In this document: piece after piece, positions 48,250 to 60,102 of the stretch | How the letters are laid out: each line of letters starts with the position of its first letter | Numbering within the stretch: the stretch's first letter is position 1 | DNA from: Eustoma russellianum | Taxonomy: Eukaryota > Streptophyta > Magnoliopsida > Gentianales > Gentianaceae | DNA length: 64,000 nucleotides | NCBI GenBank assembly: GCA_036186865.1 | Contig: AP025062.1 | Location: 28,319,204-28,383,203 of the forward strand | Reading direction: 5' to 3' | Made by a program: the position numbers and the translations under genes | Notes under the pieces: generated by a model | Told to the model about the DNA's origin: nothing | The model's input: only the letters and a program-made list of their open reading frames with translations | Database searches by the model: none

Positions 48250-48420
48250 TCTCCCCCTTTTTATGATTTACAAAATAACCTAAGTTCATGATTTAAATTC
48301 GTCGCTCCCCCTCCAATCATGCACAAATTCAAATTTTGAATTTCAAATTTCGAATTTTCTCCGCATTGATTTGTGCAATCAATCTCTCTCTCCCCCTTAA
48401 ATCATGCATTCTCTCCCCCT
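48250..48420 (-). other. Sire-3 polypurine tract region
   Basis: On the minus strand, repeated G-rich purine runs precede the LTR, the proximal one being AAAAAGGGGGAGA at about 48261-48249. The same arrangement precedes the Sire-2 LTR (about 40570-40750) and the Sire-1 LTR. Confidence 0.75.
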
Positions 48421-48468
48421 TTATTTTGGAAAGACAATCAAAAATGCATGTAAATATGGAAAGAGATA

Positions 48469-51400
48469 TCAAATCAAATCAGCAGAAATCATGCCCAATT
48501 TAGAACGAAGATTTCCATACGTGGCCTGATTTAGTGCCTTAGTGAAAATATCTGCTACTTGTGCCTCTGTGCACGTGATATATGATAACATCACCATTGT
48601 TGACGTGATCACAAAGAAAGTGATAGCGGACTTCTATATGCTTTGCCTTAGAATGTAGAACGGGGTTCTTAGATAAGTTCATGGCGCTCATACTATCACA
48701 ATATATAGGAATCTGATTTACCATAATCCCAAAGTCAGATAGTTGTTGTTTTAGCCGTAGTAATTGTGTGCAACAAAGACTAATGCCATGTATTCAGCTT
48801 CAGTGGTGGATAAGGCTACGCTTGCTTGCTTTTTAGAAAACCATGAAATAAGTGAATTTCCTATAAATTGACATGTTCCACTTGTGCTTTTCCTATCTAT
48901 TTTACATCCACCATAATCTGCGTCAGTATAGGCATGCAAGTTAAATTCACAATCTTTATCATACCAAATGCCTAAGGTGGGTGTGTGCTTAATATATCGA
49001 AATATTCTTTTCACGGCATTGTAGTGAGACACTTTAGGTTTACTTTGAAAACGTGCACACATACATACACTGAACATGATATCAGGTCTACTGGCAGTAA
49101 GATAGAGCAAAGAGCCAATCATAGACCTATATAAAGCATTATCAAAGTCCTTTCCATGTTCATCTTTATCTAGTTTAGTGGTGACGCTCACAAGAGTGGG
49201 AGACAGTTTTAAATTCTCAAAATTGAACTTTTTAATCATATCATTTATATATTTAACTTGTCTTATATGTATACCTTTACTCGTTTGTTTAATCTGCAAG
49301 CCAAGAAAGTAATTCAATTCACCAACCATAGATATTTCAAATTCGGATTTTATGCAAGTCTCAAAATCTTCAACAAGTTTATGAGAGGTAGAGCCGAAAA
49401 TGATGTCATTAACATAAATTTGAATGATTAGTAAATCCGATTTATCTTGTTTTAAAAATAGAGTACTATCTATAGTGCCTCTTTTAAAATCATTTTCTAA
49501 GAGAAAAGTAGCAAAACGATCATACCATGCTCTAGGTGCTCGCTTTAAACCATATACTGCCTTTTTTAGTTTGTACACATGATCGGGTTGTTTCAAATCT
49601 TCAAAACCGGGCGATTGTTTCACGTATACTTCTTCTTGTATAAATCCATTTAAAATTGCACTTTTCACGTCCATTTGATAAAGTTTAAAACCTTTCATGC
49701 AAGCAATAGCAAGTAAAAGTCGTATGGCTTCTAAACGTGCTACGGGTGCAAATGTTTCATCATAATCTATTCCTTTTTCTAGATTATAACCTTGTGCTAC
49801 AAGTCTAGCTTTATTTCTAACAACTTTTCCTTCTTCATTCATTTTATTTCTAAACACCCACTTTGTGCCTATTATAGTCTTATCTTGTGGTCGTGGCACT
49901 AAATCTCATACATCATTTCTTACAAATTGATTAAGTTCATCATGCAGAGCATCAATCCAAGGACAATCACTCAAAGCATCCAACACATTTTTAGGTTCAA
50001 TTTCGGATATCATGGCATGAAATTGATTTATTTCATCCGCATTTATTCTTCTATGTGGTCGCACACCGTGAGTGATGTTGCCTATAATGAGATCGTGTGG
50101 GTGATCTCTATGCCATCTTGGTTGATTATTTTCTACGTTCTCATGCATTTCTAGTTGATCATGCATTTCTAGTGTGTCATCATCATGCGTCCCATCATCA
50201 TCATCTAACACAGGTTTTAATTCAAAATCATCTTCATATTCTTTATCTTTTTCAACCTCACCAAATTCATTGAACTTCACATGAATGGATTCTAAGATTT
50301 GTCTAGTGATGGGATCATAACATCTATATGCTTTTGAATTCACAGAATATCCAACAAAGATGCATTCAATTGATTTAGATTCAAATTTATTTAAATTATC
50401 TTTCGTATTTAAAACAAAGCATTTGCAACCATACACACGAAAGTAATCAATTTTAGGCATGCGGTCATTTAATGTCTTATAAGGTATTTTGTTTATTTTC
50501 TTTCTAATAGATATAGCATGCCCAATTTATGGCTTCCGCTCACAAAAATCTAGGCAATTTATTTTCACATAACATGGTTCTAGCTATTTCATGTAGCGTC
50601 CTATTTTTTCTTTCTACTACTCCATTTAATTGTGGAGTTCTAGGTGGTGAAAACTCGTGTTTGTTTCCTTTTTCTTCGAAAAATGCAATCATGTCCTTTC
50701 TTTTAAATTCACCGCCTCTATCGTTTCTAATCTTTTTTACATTTAAACCATCTTTATTTTCAAGTTGTTTGATTAGTTTTGCAATCTCATTGGCACTATC
50801 ATCTTTATGTACAAGAAATAAAGTCCAAGTATAACGAGAAAAATCTTCAACAATCACACATGCATAATGACGTCCACCGAGACTTGTAGTGCGACTAGGA
50901 CCAAAAAAATCAATGTGTAATAATTATAATACTCTAGACGTGCTTATTTCATTTTTTGGTTAAAGTGACTCGTGTGTTTGTTTGCCTTTAATGCAATATT
51001 CACACAACTGAAAGTTGTCTAAATCAAGTTTAGGCAATCCTCGTATTAGGTTCTTTCGTTGGAGTTTTTCAAGTGCAGAAATGTCAATGTGTCCTAAACG
51101 TCTATGCCACAAATTTACGTTAGGTTCGTTTGACATGAAACACTTAACCCTAGCGTCTAACATGTCATCCATCGAAAGCGTAAAAATGTTTCCTTCCCTT
51201 TTTTCTTTTAACACTACTTCTCCATTTTTATTTGTTATATTGCAATATGGATGAGTAAAACATACATCAAAACCATTGTTAATAAATTGTGAGATGCTAA
51301 GAAGATTATAGGATAAGTTGCTTACCAAAAAGACGTTGGAGATTTGAACAGTGCTTGGGCTTCTGATTGTACCTTTTCTGATGATTCTTCCTTTATTGTT

Positions 51401-51567
51401 GCCTCCAAAGGTCACGGATCCGGCTTTTGTGACCTTCTTCAACGTTGTGAACAAGCTCAGATCACCCGTCATGTGCCTCGAGCAACCACTATCAAGGAAC
51501 CATTTGATAGATGTATCTTTTAATGTGTGGGTTCCCTACAATGTACAAAACTGATTTAGGTACCCTT
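48469..51567 (-). pseudogene. Sire-3 pol: protease, integrase, RT, RNase H
   Basis: This is the most complete Sirevirus pol in the window. Protease has WFLDSGCSRHMTG near 51505-51460. Integrase shows NLWHRRLGHIDIS, CIKGKQTHES, IVEDFSRYTW (first Asp replaced by Glu), NDRGGEFKRKD and NGVVERKNRT. RT has WVFRNKMNEEG, ARLVAQGYN and MDVKSAILNGF. The active site near 49415 reads YVNDIIFGS, with Asn for the first catalytic Asp. RNase H has TDADYGGCKIDRKSTSGTC. Breaks are TAA for lysine (50962), TAA for glutamate near 50930, a TGA plus a short deletion after PRFL near 50540, TGA for tryptophan near 49905, and a frameshift near 48755. Confidence 0.9.
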
Positions 51568-51596
51568 TTAATTTTGGGTCCTTACGAGTTAGTTAT

Positions 51597-53529
51597 TCAC
51601 CTCTTAGTAAAAGTACCTTTCGGTACCCATACTTGGGTGATCCTTCTTGGTCTAGCAAATGGTAAGAATGTAGATGAAGGAGCGATGTAGTAGACATGTG
51701 GTGAGTGGACTTTAGTCCTTTGGCCGAGAACTCCTCTATGCACATCATATGGTGTCCGTTTTTGATATGTCCTCGTGTTGGTATGCATAGTGCGTGATCT
51801 AGATGGATGGAATGAATGTCGTGTATGCATCACTTCTTTCTTCTCATATCAATATGGCACATAATTATATTTTGCATGATATGAAGGAGTATGACGAGAT
51901 GAGGGGAGAGGGGGTCTTTGCGTCATCTTAGACGCCGTGTTTGCTTTCGGTGTGTCTACTTTCTTAGACAAGACAAATTTGGTTGGTTTAATGGATACTT
52001 CATTTGCCTCAATGTATTGTAATCCAGTTTTATCACTATCATGTTTCTGTGATAAAATAATGTGATCTAGCATGTTAGATCCCGTATCAAACTGTTTCAT
52101 CATTTTCTCTTAGTCCGTATTCCTTGATTTCAAATTTGAAATCTCGGATTTCATTTCATTATTATTTGTTGTCAATGATGTGATCTCTAATTTCAAAGCA
52201 TTTATGATGCATGACGACTCTTCTTTTGAATCATTTAATTGTGCAACAAGATTCGTGTTAGAAGATTCTAACAACTTCTTGTCTTCAATTAATCGCTTCT
52301 TTTCTTTTGCGAGAGTCTTAGTAAATTTGTGCAATTCTATGTATTGACTGAAAAGATCATCATATGTAGGTTCAGAGTCAGAATCAGAGTCAGAAGATAC
52401 CTCGTTTGATGCTTTGGATACAAAGCATACTTGTGCAGTCTCCTCTTCTGTATCAGTCTCCGAATCTGATGTGTCACTCCAAGTGGAGGCCTTGAGTGCT
52501 CTTCTCCTTTGCTTAGGTTCTGAGACGAGTCTATTTTTGGTCTGATCCTTGTCAAGGTGTTTGTTTGTTTGCTTGTCCTCGTTAGGACAATCGTATGATA
52601 AATGTCCAAGTTTACCGCATTCGTAGCATTTAACGTCCTTGTCATTTGTTTTAATCTTATTTCTTTTAGTGGAAGTAGCCTTAGGTTTGTTCTTAAATGA
52701 CTTTCTCATGAATTTTCTCAAGCCTTTAGCCAATAGAATTAAGTCATCGTTGTCTGATTCAGAATCACTATCATCTACGTGATCGGAAGAAGTATGGACG
52801 TATTCATTTGATTTAAAGGCAATAGTCTTACCTTGTTTTGATGATGATTCCGATTTCCTTATAGTGAGTTCGTTCTTATATACCTTAAGTGATCCAATTA
52901 GTTCTTCCATTTTAATTGATTTGGTTTCTTTGCTCTCCTCTATAGTCGTCACTTTAGGGTCCCATTCGGATGGTAGGCTTCGTAATACCTTTTGGACCTT
53001 TTCCTACATAGAGAAGGCTTTGCCAAGAGACTCAAGAGAATTGTAAATGTTAGCCAAGCGTAGATATATATCAACAATAGACTCCTTTGGCAATAATTTA
53101 AATGACTCAAGTGTGGACATAAGCATGTTAATTTTGGACTCTTTTACTTGACTAGTCCCTCCGTGTTTCATCTCAAGAATTCTCCACAATTCTTGAGCAT
53201 TAGAACAATTTGACACATAGCTAGATTCACTTTTACTTAGCCCATTTGGAAGTAGTTGAATGGCTCTAGCCTTCATACTCAGTATCTTTTTTATCATCAC
53301 TATTATACTCCTGTTCAGACTTAACAACCTCTAGTGTGACTCCATCTACAGTGGATAATTTTGACGGAACAAATGGACCATCATCCATAATGGACCATAG
53401 ATCAATGTCAATAGCCATAAGAAAAAGTTTCATTCTTAACTTCCATTGAATAAAAGACTCACCGTCAAAGAGAGGAGGCCTTTGACTGGACATACCTTCT
53501 TGCTCGGTTTTGAAGTTGTTGGTTGCCAT
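51597..53529 (-). pseudogene. Sire-3 gag
   Basis: The start codon at 53529 gives MATNNFKTEQEGMSSQ. The Gag core follows, with SFIQWKLRMKLFLM and SESSYVSNCSNAQELWRILE. LRSLPSEWDPK lies after the stop at 53006-53004 that is shared with Sire-2. The knuckle CYECGKLGHLSYDC lies near 52630-52590, followed by a long charged tail (SEPKQRRRALKAS, then an acidic stretch). A one-base insertion near 53290 and a stop near 52107 break the frame. It ends at the shared TGA at 51599-51597. At full length the protein would be roughly 640 residues. Confidence 0.88.
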
Positions 53530-53585
53530 CTCACTTATATCGTTGGATCCTTTTGTTGTGAGTGTTCCTGTGCTTTGATACCACT

Positions 53586-56181
53586 TGTAAGACCTGCGAG
53601 GAACCACTAGAAGGGGGGGGGTTGAATAATGGGTGCAGAAATTTTGGTTTTTAAAATTGTTTTAGACCGAAAACCCAACTTCTAAAAACAGTTTTTGTTT
53701 TCAGGACTTGTTTTGAAACGTTTTGAAAACTAGGTTACAGGTCTTCAAAAATTCTGAAATTTGGGGAGATCTTAGTCTCAGATGTTCTGAGTATCTCCTA
53801 AAAATTTTAGATTAAATTTCAACCATTAACCCCTTTAAAAATCGTTGGTGGTCAGATTGTGCAAATCTGCCAGGAACGGTAGTCTGATTTAAAAAATTGA
53901 TTCCAATTAAACCATGACTCCAAATGCTCTGAACATTTAATGACACACCCCTTATTATGTGTATTTAGTTGGGTTGAAATGGTTTTGAAGAATTCTTTTG
54001 GGAAGTTAGTCAAATACGTTCAAAGTCTCAACCTTTGCAAGCCTGAAAATCAGACTGCACTAGTCTCAGAACTTTTGACGTTTGGATGACTTATACTTGT
54101 CCAAAAGGGTTGAAACTTGCGCTAAATGTACCTTAAAATATGTGGCTATGCGTCTGGATAGATTCGTGATTTGTGAAGTCTGTTTACTATTTTTAATAAC
54201 ATGATAAAAATGATACACTGTGCTGAAAACTGAAAGTAAATGCTGAAAAGTAAAGAACACAAGGATTTTATACTGGTTCGGTAAAATCAACCTACTCCAG
54301 TCTTCGAGGACACCTTCATCGATTATCACTAATCAAAAAACACAAACAACACCTTAACACACAGGGTTGATGGAGTTACACACCAACTCCAACCCTTTAC
54401 AAACCTTGTAAGTGATTACAACGATCACGAACACCACCACCTAGCAGTTGCAAGATTGATCACACCTTGATCAATATTTTACAACAATATAGAGTGTATG
54501 GTGGTATATATGAAGCCTAGTCAAGATGTATGAATATGAATACAATAGGATTTAAGAGATAAGAAAGAAAGAAGTGTAGAAGGAGATGAAGTATGCAACG
54601 TTTTTAGCTCTTGGATTTGCAAGACTTGTCTTGTATTTTGTTTGCTCTCATTCTCCTCTTTTTATCACCATGTGGCCGCCCCCTATGCCTTTTCTTCCTC
54701 TTCAAAATTATCTCTCAAGTCCTTGGAATAATATCTTGCATCATTATGACATTCACTTGCTTACTAGGCAACTCCTCATTGGATGATCGTTAAGACCTTG
54801 CTTACTTGGCACTCATTGATTGGATGAAAGTTGTCATCATTTGATGACTAGATAAATCGAAAAAAATATCGCTTAAAACATGTGCCAATTAGCCATAAAA
54901 ATGTTGTCATAAGTCTCATATTAAATTCCATAAAATTTGCAAGACAATTCATCACCATTTACCATGCAAAAATCGGCCAACTCACATTGACATATGCTGA
55001 AATTTTCAGCATGTGCTCTATCCAAGACTTATTCAAATTGTTGCAATGTTGGTATAGATTAATTCCTTGAAAATGTAGAAGAAATAAATCATCATTTAGT
55101 ACATAACATTACTACTAATTTTTTGGAATCAAATTGATAAACTTTATGACCATAAAATCGTCCATATACATTCCACACATGCTGAAATTTTCAGCATGTG
55201 TGATATTTAAAAATATCACCACATTATTTCCATAACATCTTTAGAACATTGCCATTTTGTCTTTCATTTAAACCATTAAAAGAAGTAAATATGGCACAAT
55301 TATGAGATAAATTTCGGCCAACTCAATGCACACATGCTGAACTTTTCAGCATGTGTTACAAATGTGACATAATTTGAAATGTTACCTTGTGTAGCTCCTT
55401 TCTTTATGTCACCAACCTTGTATACTTCATTTTTGGCCAATCAAGATGCCAGGAAAGCTCCACGTATGCTCTAACAAGGCTGAAGTAGGCGTGTGATGAT
55501 AGTTGCACATGTGCTGAATTTTATTTTTGCAAACTTTGTAAAATAGTGCACAATAATTATACACATATGGTATATTCCAATCTGCCCTTAATTGATTTTT
55601 CCAGAAGACTTTATAATGTATAGAGTATGTAAAACGTGTCTAGATACATGTTATATGTCATACCAAAAATGCTCTATGTGTCGTGTTCGTAGAAAACCGA
55701 ATTTTCGACGTTTGTCGATTACCCGATTTTTCTCCGATTAAATTCCAAAATTTTGTACATTTTATATATATTATGTGACACATAATATACATAAATTAAA
55801 CTTTAATATTCATCTCTCATGGCTGATTAAAGTGGCGCCTACATGTGCTTAAAAATTGAATTTGGAATCTCCACAATTTGTCCTTAATCTGGGGTGATTT
55901 GTGTGTGCCAACATGGAATGATTTCATAGATGAATATAACACATAGACCATGAAATTTCAGGTCATTTTTGAAGTGTAAGGGCTGGCCATCTATATATGA
56001 CAAGTACGTGACACATTGGCGAAGTTTCGGTATTCACCCGATACGACAATTTTTGATTTAGAACCTTGTAACGTGTCGTAATAATTTTGTCATCACCATG
56101 ACTTATATCATATGATATAAGACCTGAATATACTCATAAATATGAGGTAAATATAGTGGTGTGACGTTAACGTACGTTTGT
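53586..56181 (-). repeat. Sire-3 5' LTR, truncated at its 5' end
   Basis: On the minus strand it ends CTTACA at 53586, before the primer-binding site (TGGTATCAAAGC at about 53583-53572). It matches 45216-47795 of the shared LTR. The first ~450 bp of the LTR are missing. At 56177-56181 the sequence switches to a plus-strand Tek-B LTR, with five bases (TTTGT) common to both partners. It contains the three palindromes (54991-55356). Confidence 0.92.
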
Positions 56182-58763
56182 GAAGTGTATGCTTGAATGA
56201 CTAGCTATTTTTAAGATGTGAATCTTAGTTGAAGATACTAAGTTTAAAACATGAGAACTTACTTGTTCCTTAAGAAAAAGTGACTTGCATGTGTGAAATT
56301 CTTCCACAGATGAGTTCTTTGCCTACATCAAATATGAATGTGTTGTATGACTAAGGTAAAAATGGTCAGATTCATCTTTCTCAGCATGGAAGGGGACGGC
56401 TAGAAGGGGATAGTAGGAATGAATATTGAATCTTGTGAAGAACATATCTTGTGAGGCAAAAGATGTATGAAAGTTGTATGTTTGAATGATTTATTACATG
56501 GGTGTATTATGCTCACTTTAAAACGGAATATGAGTTCTTCCATGTGTAAGAAACGGGCTGTTTATGGAGATTATGTGATACATGAATTAGTTATGCCAAA
56601 GGTAGACTTTATTAAGTGCAAAATGTGCAAGAACGATGTGTGCTATGTGTAAGTTTCAAAACTGTTTTTGGGGTGAATCATATGAAGCTTATTGAATGTT
56701 ATGGAATCTGGAATGTTTATGCTAAAGGATATACTGGGTGGTTAGAAAGTCATTTTAGAGAAATAAGTTAGTTGGTAAACAGTTGACAAGAAAAGTGACA
56801 AAAAGGAAAAACTACTTGGACTGGACAGTTTTAAGTGGCGTGTTGTGTGACTGAAAATGGACCTTGGGAAAGTGAGAATGAGTCGATTTTTGGTAGGAGG
56901 CTATCCTTGTATGCTTATTAAATTTGTGAGTTGGAATTTTGGTAAAACGACTTGTGGTTTATCCGCAATACAATTTTTAGTGACAACTGGTCATTTCAGA
57001 TTCTGCATGTACCTAGTTTTGGGAAAATAAGTAAATGACCCCTCTAAACCTTTTGGATTGCTCTGGAATTTTTATGGTAATCACTTAAGACATAGATGAA
57101 CATGTACATGTAAATAAATCAACTTGAAACCATTGTTTTGAGGGCTAACAACCGAATTGAAGTTGTGTAACGAAACTGGAAAAACAGGACAGAATTATGG
57201 CAAGAGTTAGGAGACCTTATTATTTACGGATTTGGACTTGTATGTACTGTTGGGCATATGAATATTATTTCTTGGTATGTTTACTAGGTTTTACAGGTGT
57301 TGTAACAAATTAAATAGGATTTCATAGGCTTTAAAGTAAGGTAGAGATGGGTATTGCGCTGCTGGATTAGGCAGTACTCTGTTTAATAACTTAATGATTT
57401 GAGGGTTTTATCTATATCGAAACGTTACGAAATTTTTATGGCATGTAGATAAGACTCCATTGTTTATATGTATGGCATGATATTATTAAAATAGGCTGAA
57501 TTTGTTATGGTTGAGGCCGCATGAATAGAACGTAAATTCTGGAATATTGTTCCAGCCGAAAGAACAAGGCCATACGTGGATTATGTGATGCATTTAGTCA
57601 TGGATTGCATGTTGTATGTCATGCATTGTATCATCCTCATTTACATGAGTTATGAAACTGATTTCATGTCATAGAAATTCCGTAATGCTCTTTTAAAGAA
57701 AAGATTTCAGTTTTGAAAAGAACGACTCCTATTGGTACCATTGATTTCTGGCTAGCATAACCCGCTCCAGATCTGGGGTTAATTGATCTGACGATGATTA
57801 TGACCGTATAGGCCTAGAGAGAATAGACCTGATTATGATGATTATGACCGTTCAGGCACGGAGAGAATAGACCTGATAGTGATGATTTATGACCGTACAG
57901 GTCCGGAGAGAATAGACCTGATGATGATGATTGATTGTATGACCGTTTTTAGATCCGGACATAATAGATCTGAAGGGAATGGTATGACCGCCTCAGATCC
58001 GGATATAATAGATCTGAATACTCACTTCTCTCGTTTTATTGACGATGATGTTTTTGAAAGAAAGAATGAACGAACTTATCTTCAATTTTATCATGATGCA
58101 TCACATCTGCATACTCATACATGATGCATTTTATGGGTAGTCGAATGATTGATGTACGATTACTTAGGGTATGATGTTGTGGTTTAATATCTCCTAAGTT
58201 ATGATCTTAATGTGATTTCTTGTCTCTCAAGTTATGATCTTATGTCCTTACGGGTAATGGATTGAAAGTGAGGTATGTTGTGAATCCAAAATTTTTGGGG
58301 GTTTGGTTCTTGTGTATACTTTCCATTTAATTCATGATTGTTTATGGTATACTTGCTGGTGACTTTGTCACTCACCCCATTATTTTTTCTCCTAGAGCCT
58401 GCAGGAAATGGGATAGAATGGATCGATGACGAGCCTAGGGTTCCCTATCATAGACGTGCAAGAGGAGTACAGCTTGAGGACTTTGTTATGATGGTTATGT
58501 TTGAGGGACTTATGATGGAATTTAAATGTCAGATTTCTCTTTATATTTTGTGGACATGGTTGTAAACGTTGTGATGGATATTCGGCATGTTTTTATTTAA
58601 AAGTTTTTATTCTGCCTTAATTTTGCTTACCTGTTGACGAGTAAGCAGAAAAAGTCTATACAATTCATTATGGACTACGATATGATGTGGATTGACGCCT
58701 GGTACTCTCCGTAGTGAATTACGGCGCGCACCGTACGTGGGCAGGCCAGTGCGGGGCGCTACA
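56177..58763 (+). repeat. Tek-B LTR fragment (3' two-thirds)
   Basis: This matches 5137-7693 of the Tek-B 5' LTR and ends at the true LTR terminus GGCGCTACA at 58763. No primer-binding site follows, and the next bases are LINE-C coding sequence. It is therefore a 3' LTR or solo LTR that had inserted into LINE-C. Its left third and the left half of LINE-C are gone. The hairpin array is at 57768-58016. Confidence 0.92.
57768..58016. repeat. Hairpin array in the Tek-B LTR fragment (six units)
   Basis: First unit 57768-57790, last unit 57994-58016, with the same order as at 6697-6945. The fourth unit has stem CAGGTC/GACCTG where the Tek-B copy has TAGGTC/GACCTA, a paired change of the outermost base pair. 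Confidence 0.87.
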
Positions 58764-60052
58764 AGTATACTGCTATTCAATTTGGGGTGACAATTTTTCA
58801 TTAGCTCCCTTTCAGGAGCGTATTCAAGTTGGGGTTTTACATGGTGCTCGTCTATTTCTGGACATAAGTTTGCCGCCTCGCTTCAACCTTTGATGGATGC
58901 ACATTATTCGCCTCTTTTACGTTTGAGCCGGATTCGAGTTACTCGATGGCATTTACCTCCCACTGGTAAGTTGAAACTTAATGTCAATTCTGCTGCAGGC
59001 CATAGAGGGCGGCTAGAGGAGTAGTCTTGCGTAATGACAAAGGACAATTGGTCCAGGCGCTTTGTTTTCCTCTGCCGGCATTGCCACCACTGCATGTAGA
59101 GTTGGAGGCACTGCTATTCTCACTTATGCTTTTTGTGCTAGATTACTCTGATTTACATATTGAGACAGACTGTATACGTAGCTATCCTTGATCAATGAGC
59201 CGGTCACCCTATCAGCACGTTTGGGCATGGATTACGGACGTCTGAAGCTTTTCCTACAGATCATGCGCTCTGCCCTCGCTTATGTACCTAGAGAGGATAA
59301 TTTGGTAGTGCATTTTCATGCGCAACATGGTCTCATGGTGCGGCACGTATGCATATTTAATCGTATTTCAGATCTCCCTCCGCTTGCTCATGGTAGCTTG
59401 CAGACGGATGTTCATACAGAGTATATTCATTCATAAGGATCATATGGCTGTAGCGCTCACCTGCCTTCTCGTCTACATCATTTTGATGCAGCGGCCGGGT
59501 ATATTTTGCAATATGCTTATTTTATATGTGCTTCACAGTTTGTTAGCTGCCTGATGTCATCTGTCTATTCCTTGCTGATGTTTGTTGTCCTCCCAACTGG
59601 GTTCATTGATTGCTGCAGTTTAGGCGACACATGTTGGTTTGGATTACACTTACTGTTGCCCGTAGCCAAGATGGGTCCTCATTTGGATTTTTCCATACTC
59701 CTTGCCTTCTGGTTTAGTCCGCATTTCACATACGTAACACTTTACATGTTTTTTTTTGAGGTACATCTCCACTCCGCAGTATTAGCTTCCTGCTTTGATG
59801 GCTTGGTAGTGGTCTACCTGCTCTACACCTCTAGGACATGCGATACCTCTTTATACGCTGGACTAGATTTTTTGCTTATTTTTTCACTTATTTTTTTATG
59901 GTTGTCGTTGTACTTCAATGGTGTTACACTAGCTGGTTTATCTTTTCTGCAACTTCTATTTATTTTGGGAGAGTCTCCCATCATAGCTAGGATTAGTAAT
60001 GTAACCATGGTATTCCGCTGCCACAAGCGAGGGTTCTTTTATTAATAAAATA
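58764..60052 (+). mobile_element. LINE-C, 3' part (ORF2 C-terminus and 3' UTR)
   Basis: This is the 3' end of an L1-type LINE. It begins in the connection region of ORF2, right after the Tek-B LTR. RNase H coding follows to about 59435, then about 600 bp of 3' UTR with no supported gene. The end block CGCTGCCACAAGCGAGG followed by AATAAAAT resembles the LINE-B terminus. Open frames within 59506-60045 are not supported as genes. Confidence 0.85.
58910..59435 (+). pseudogene. LINE-C ORF2 RNase H domain
   Basis: WHLPPTGKLKLNVNSAAG near 58949 aligns with TPPSGRLKLNIDAAVG of LINE-B, but Asn replaces the first catalytic Asp. Downstream are VVLRNDKGQLVQALCFPLP, HVELEALLFSL (catalytic Glu) and HIETDC. 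The last motif (YVPREDNLVVHFHAQHG) lies near 59280-59330. Frame changes near 59015 and 59190 break the domain. Confidence 0.8.
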
Positions 60053-60102
60053 CCCAAACATTGCCGCCCGCCCTTCACCTAAAAATATTTTGCCAGAAAA
60101 AA
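60053..60102. other. Spacer between two LINE 3' ends
   Basis: These fifty bases lie between the AATAAAAT tail of LINE-C and the inverted tail of LINE-D, and they contain the GC-rich run GCCGCCCGCCC. They match no element recognised here and may be one of the few non-transposon remnants, or part of a LINE tail. Confidence 0.4.

Noticed and set aside
59506..60045. A 179-codon plus-strand open frame with hydrophobic stretches
   Set aside because: It lies wholly in the LINE-C 3' UTR, has no recognisable motif and is not shared with related LINEs.
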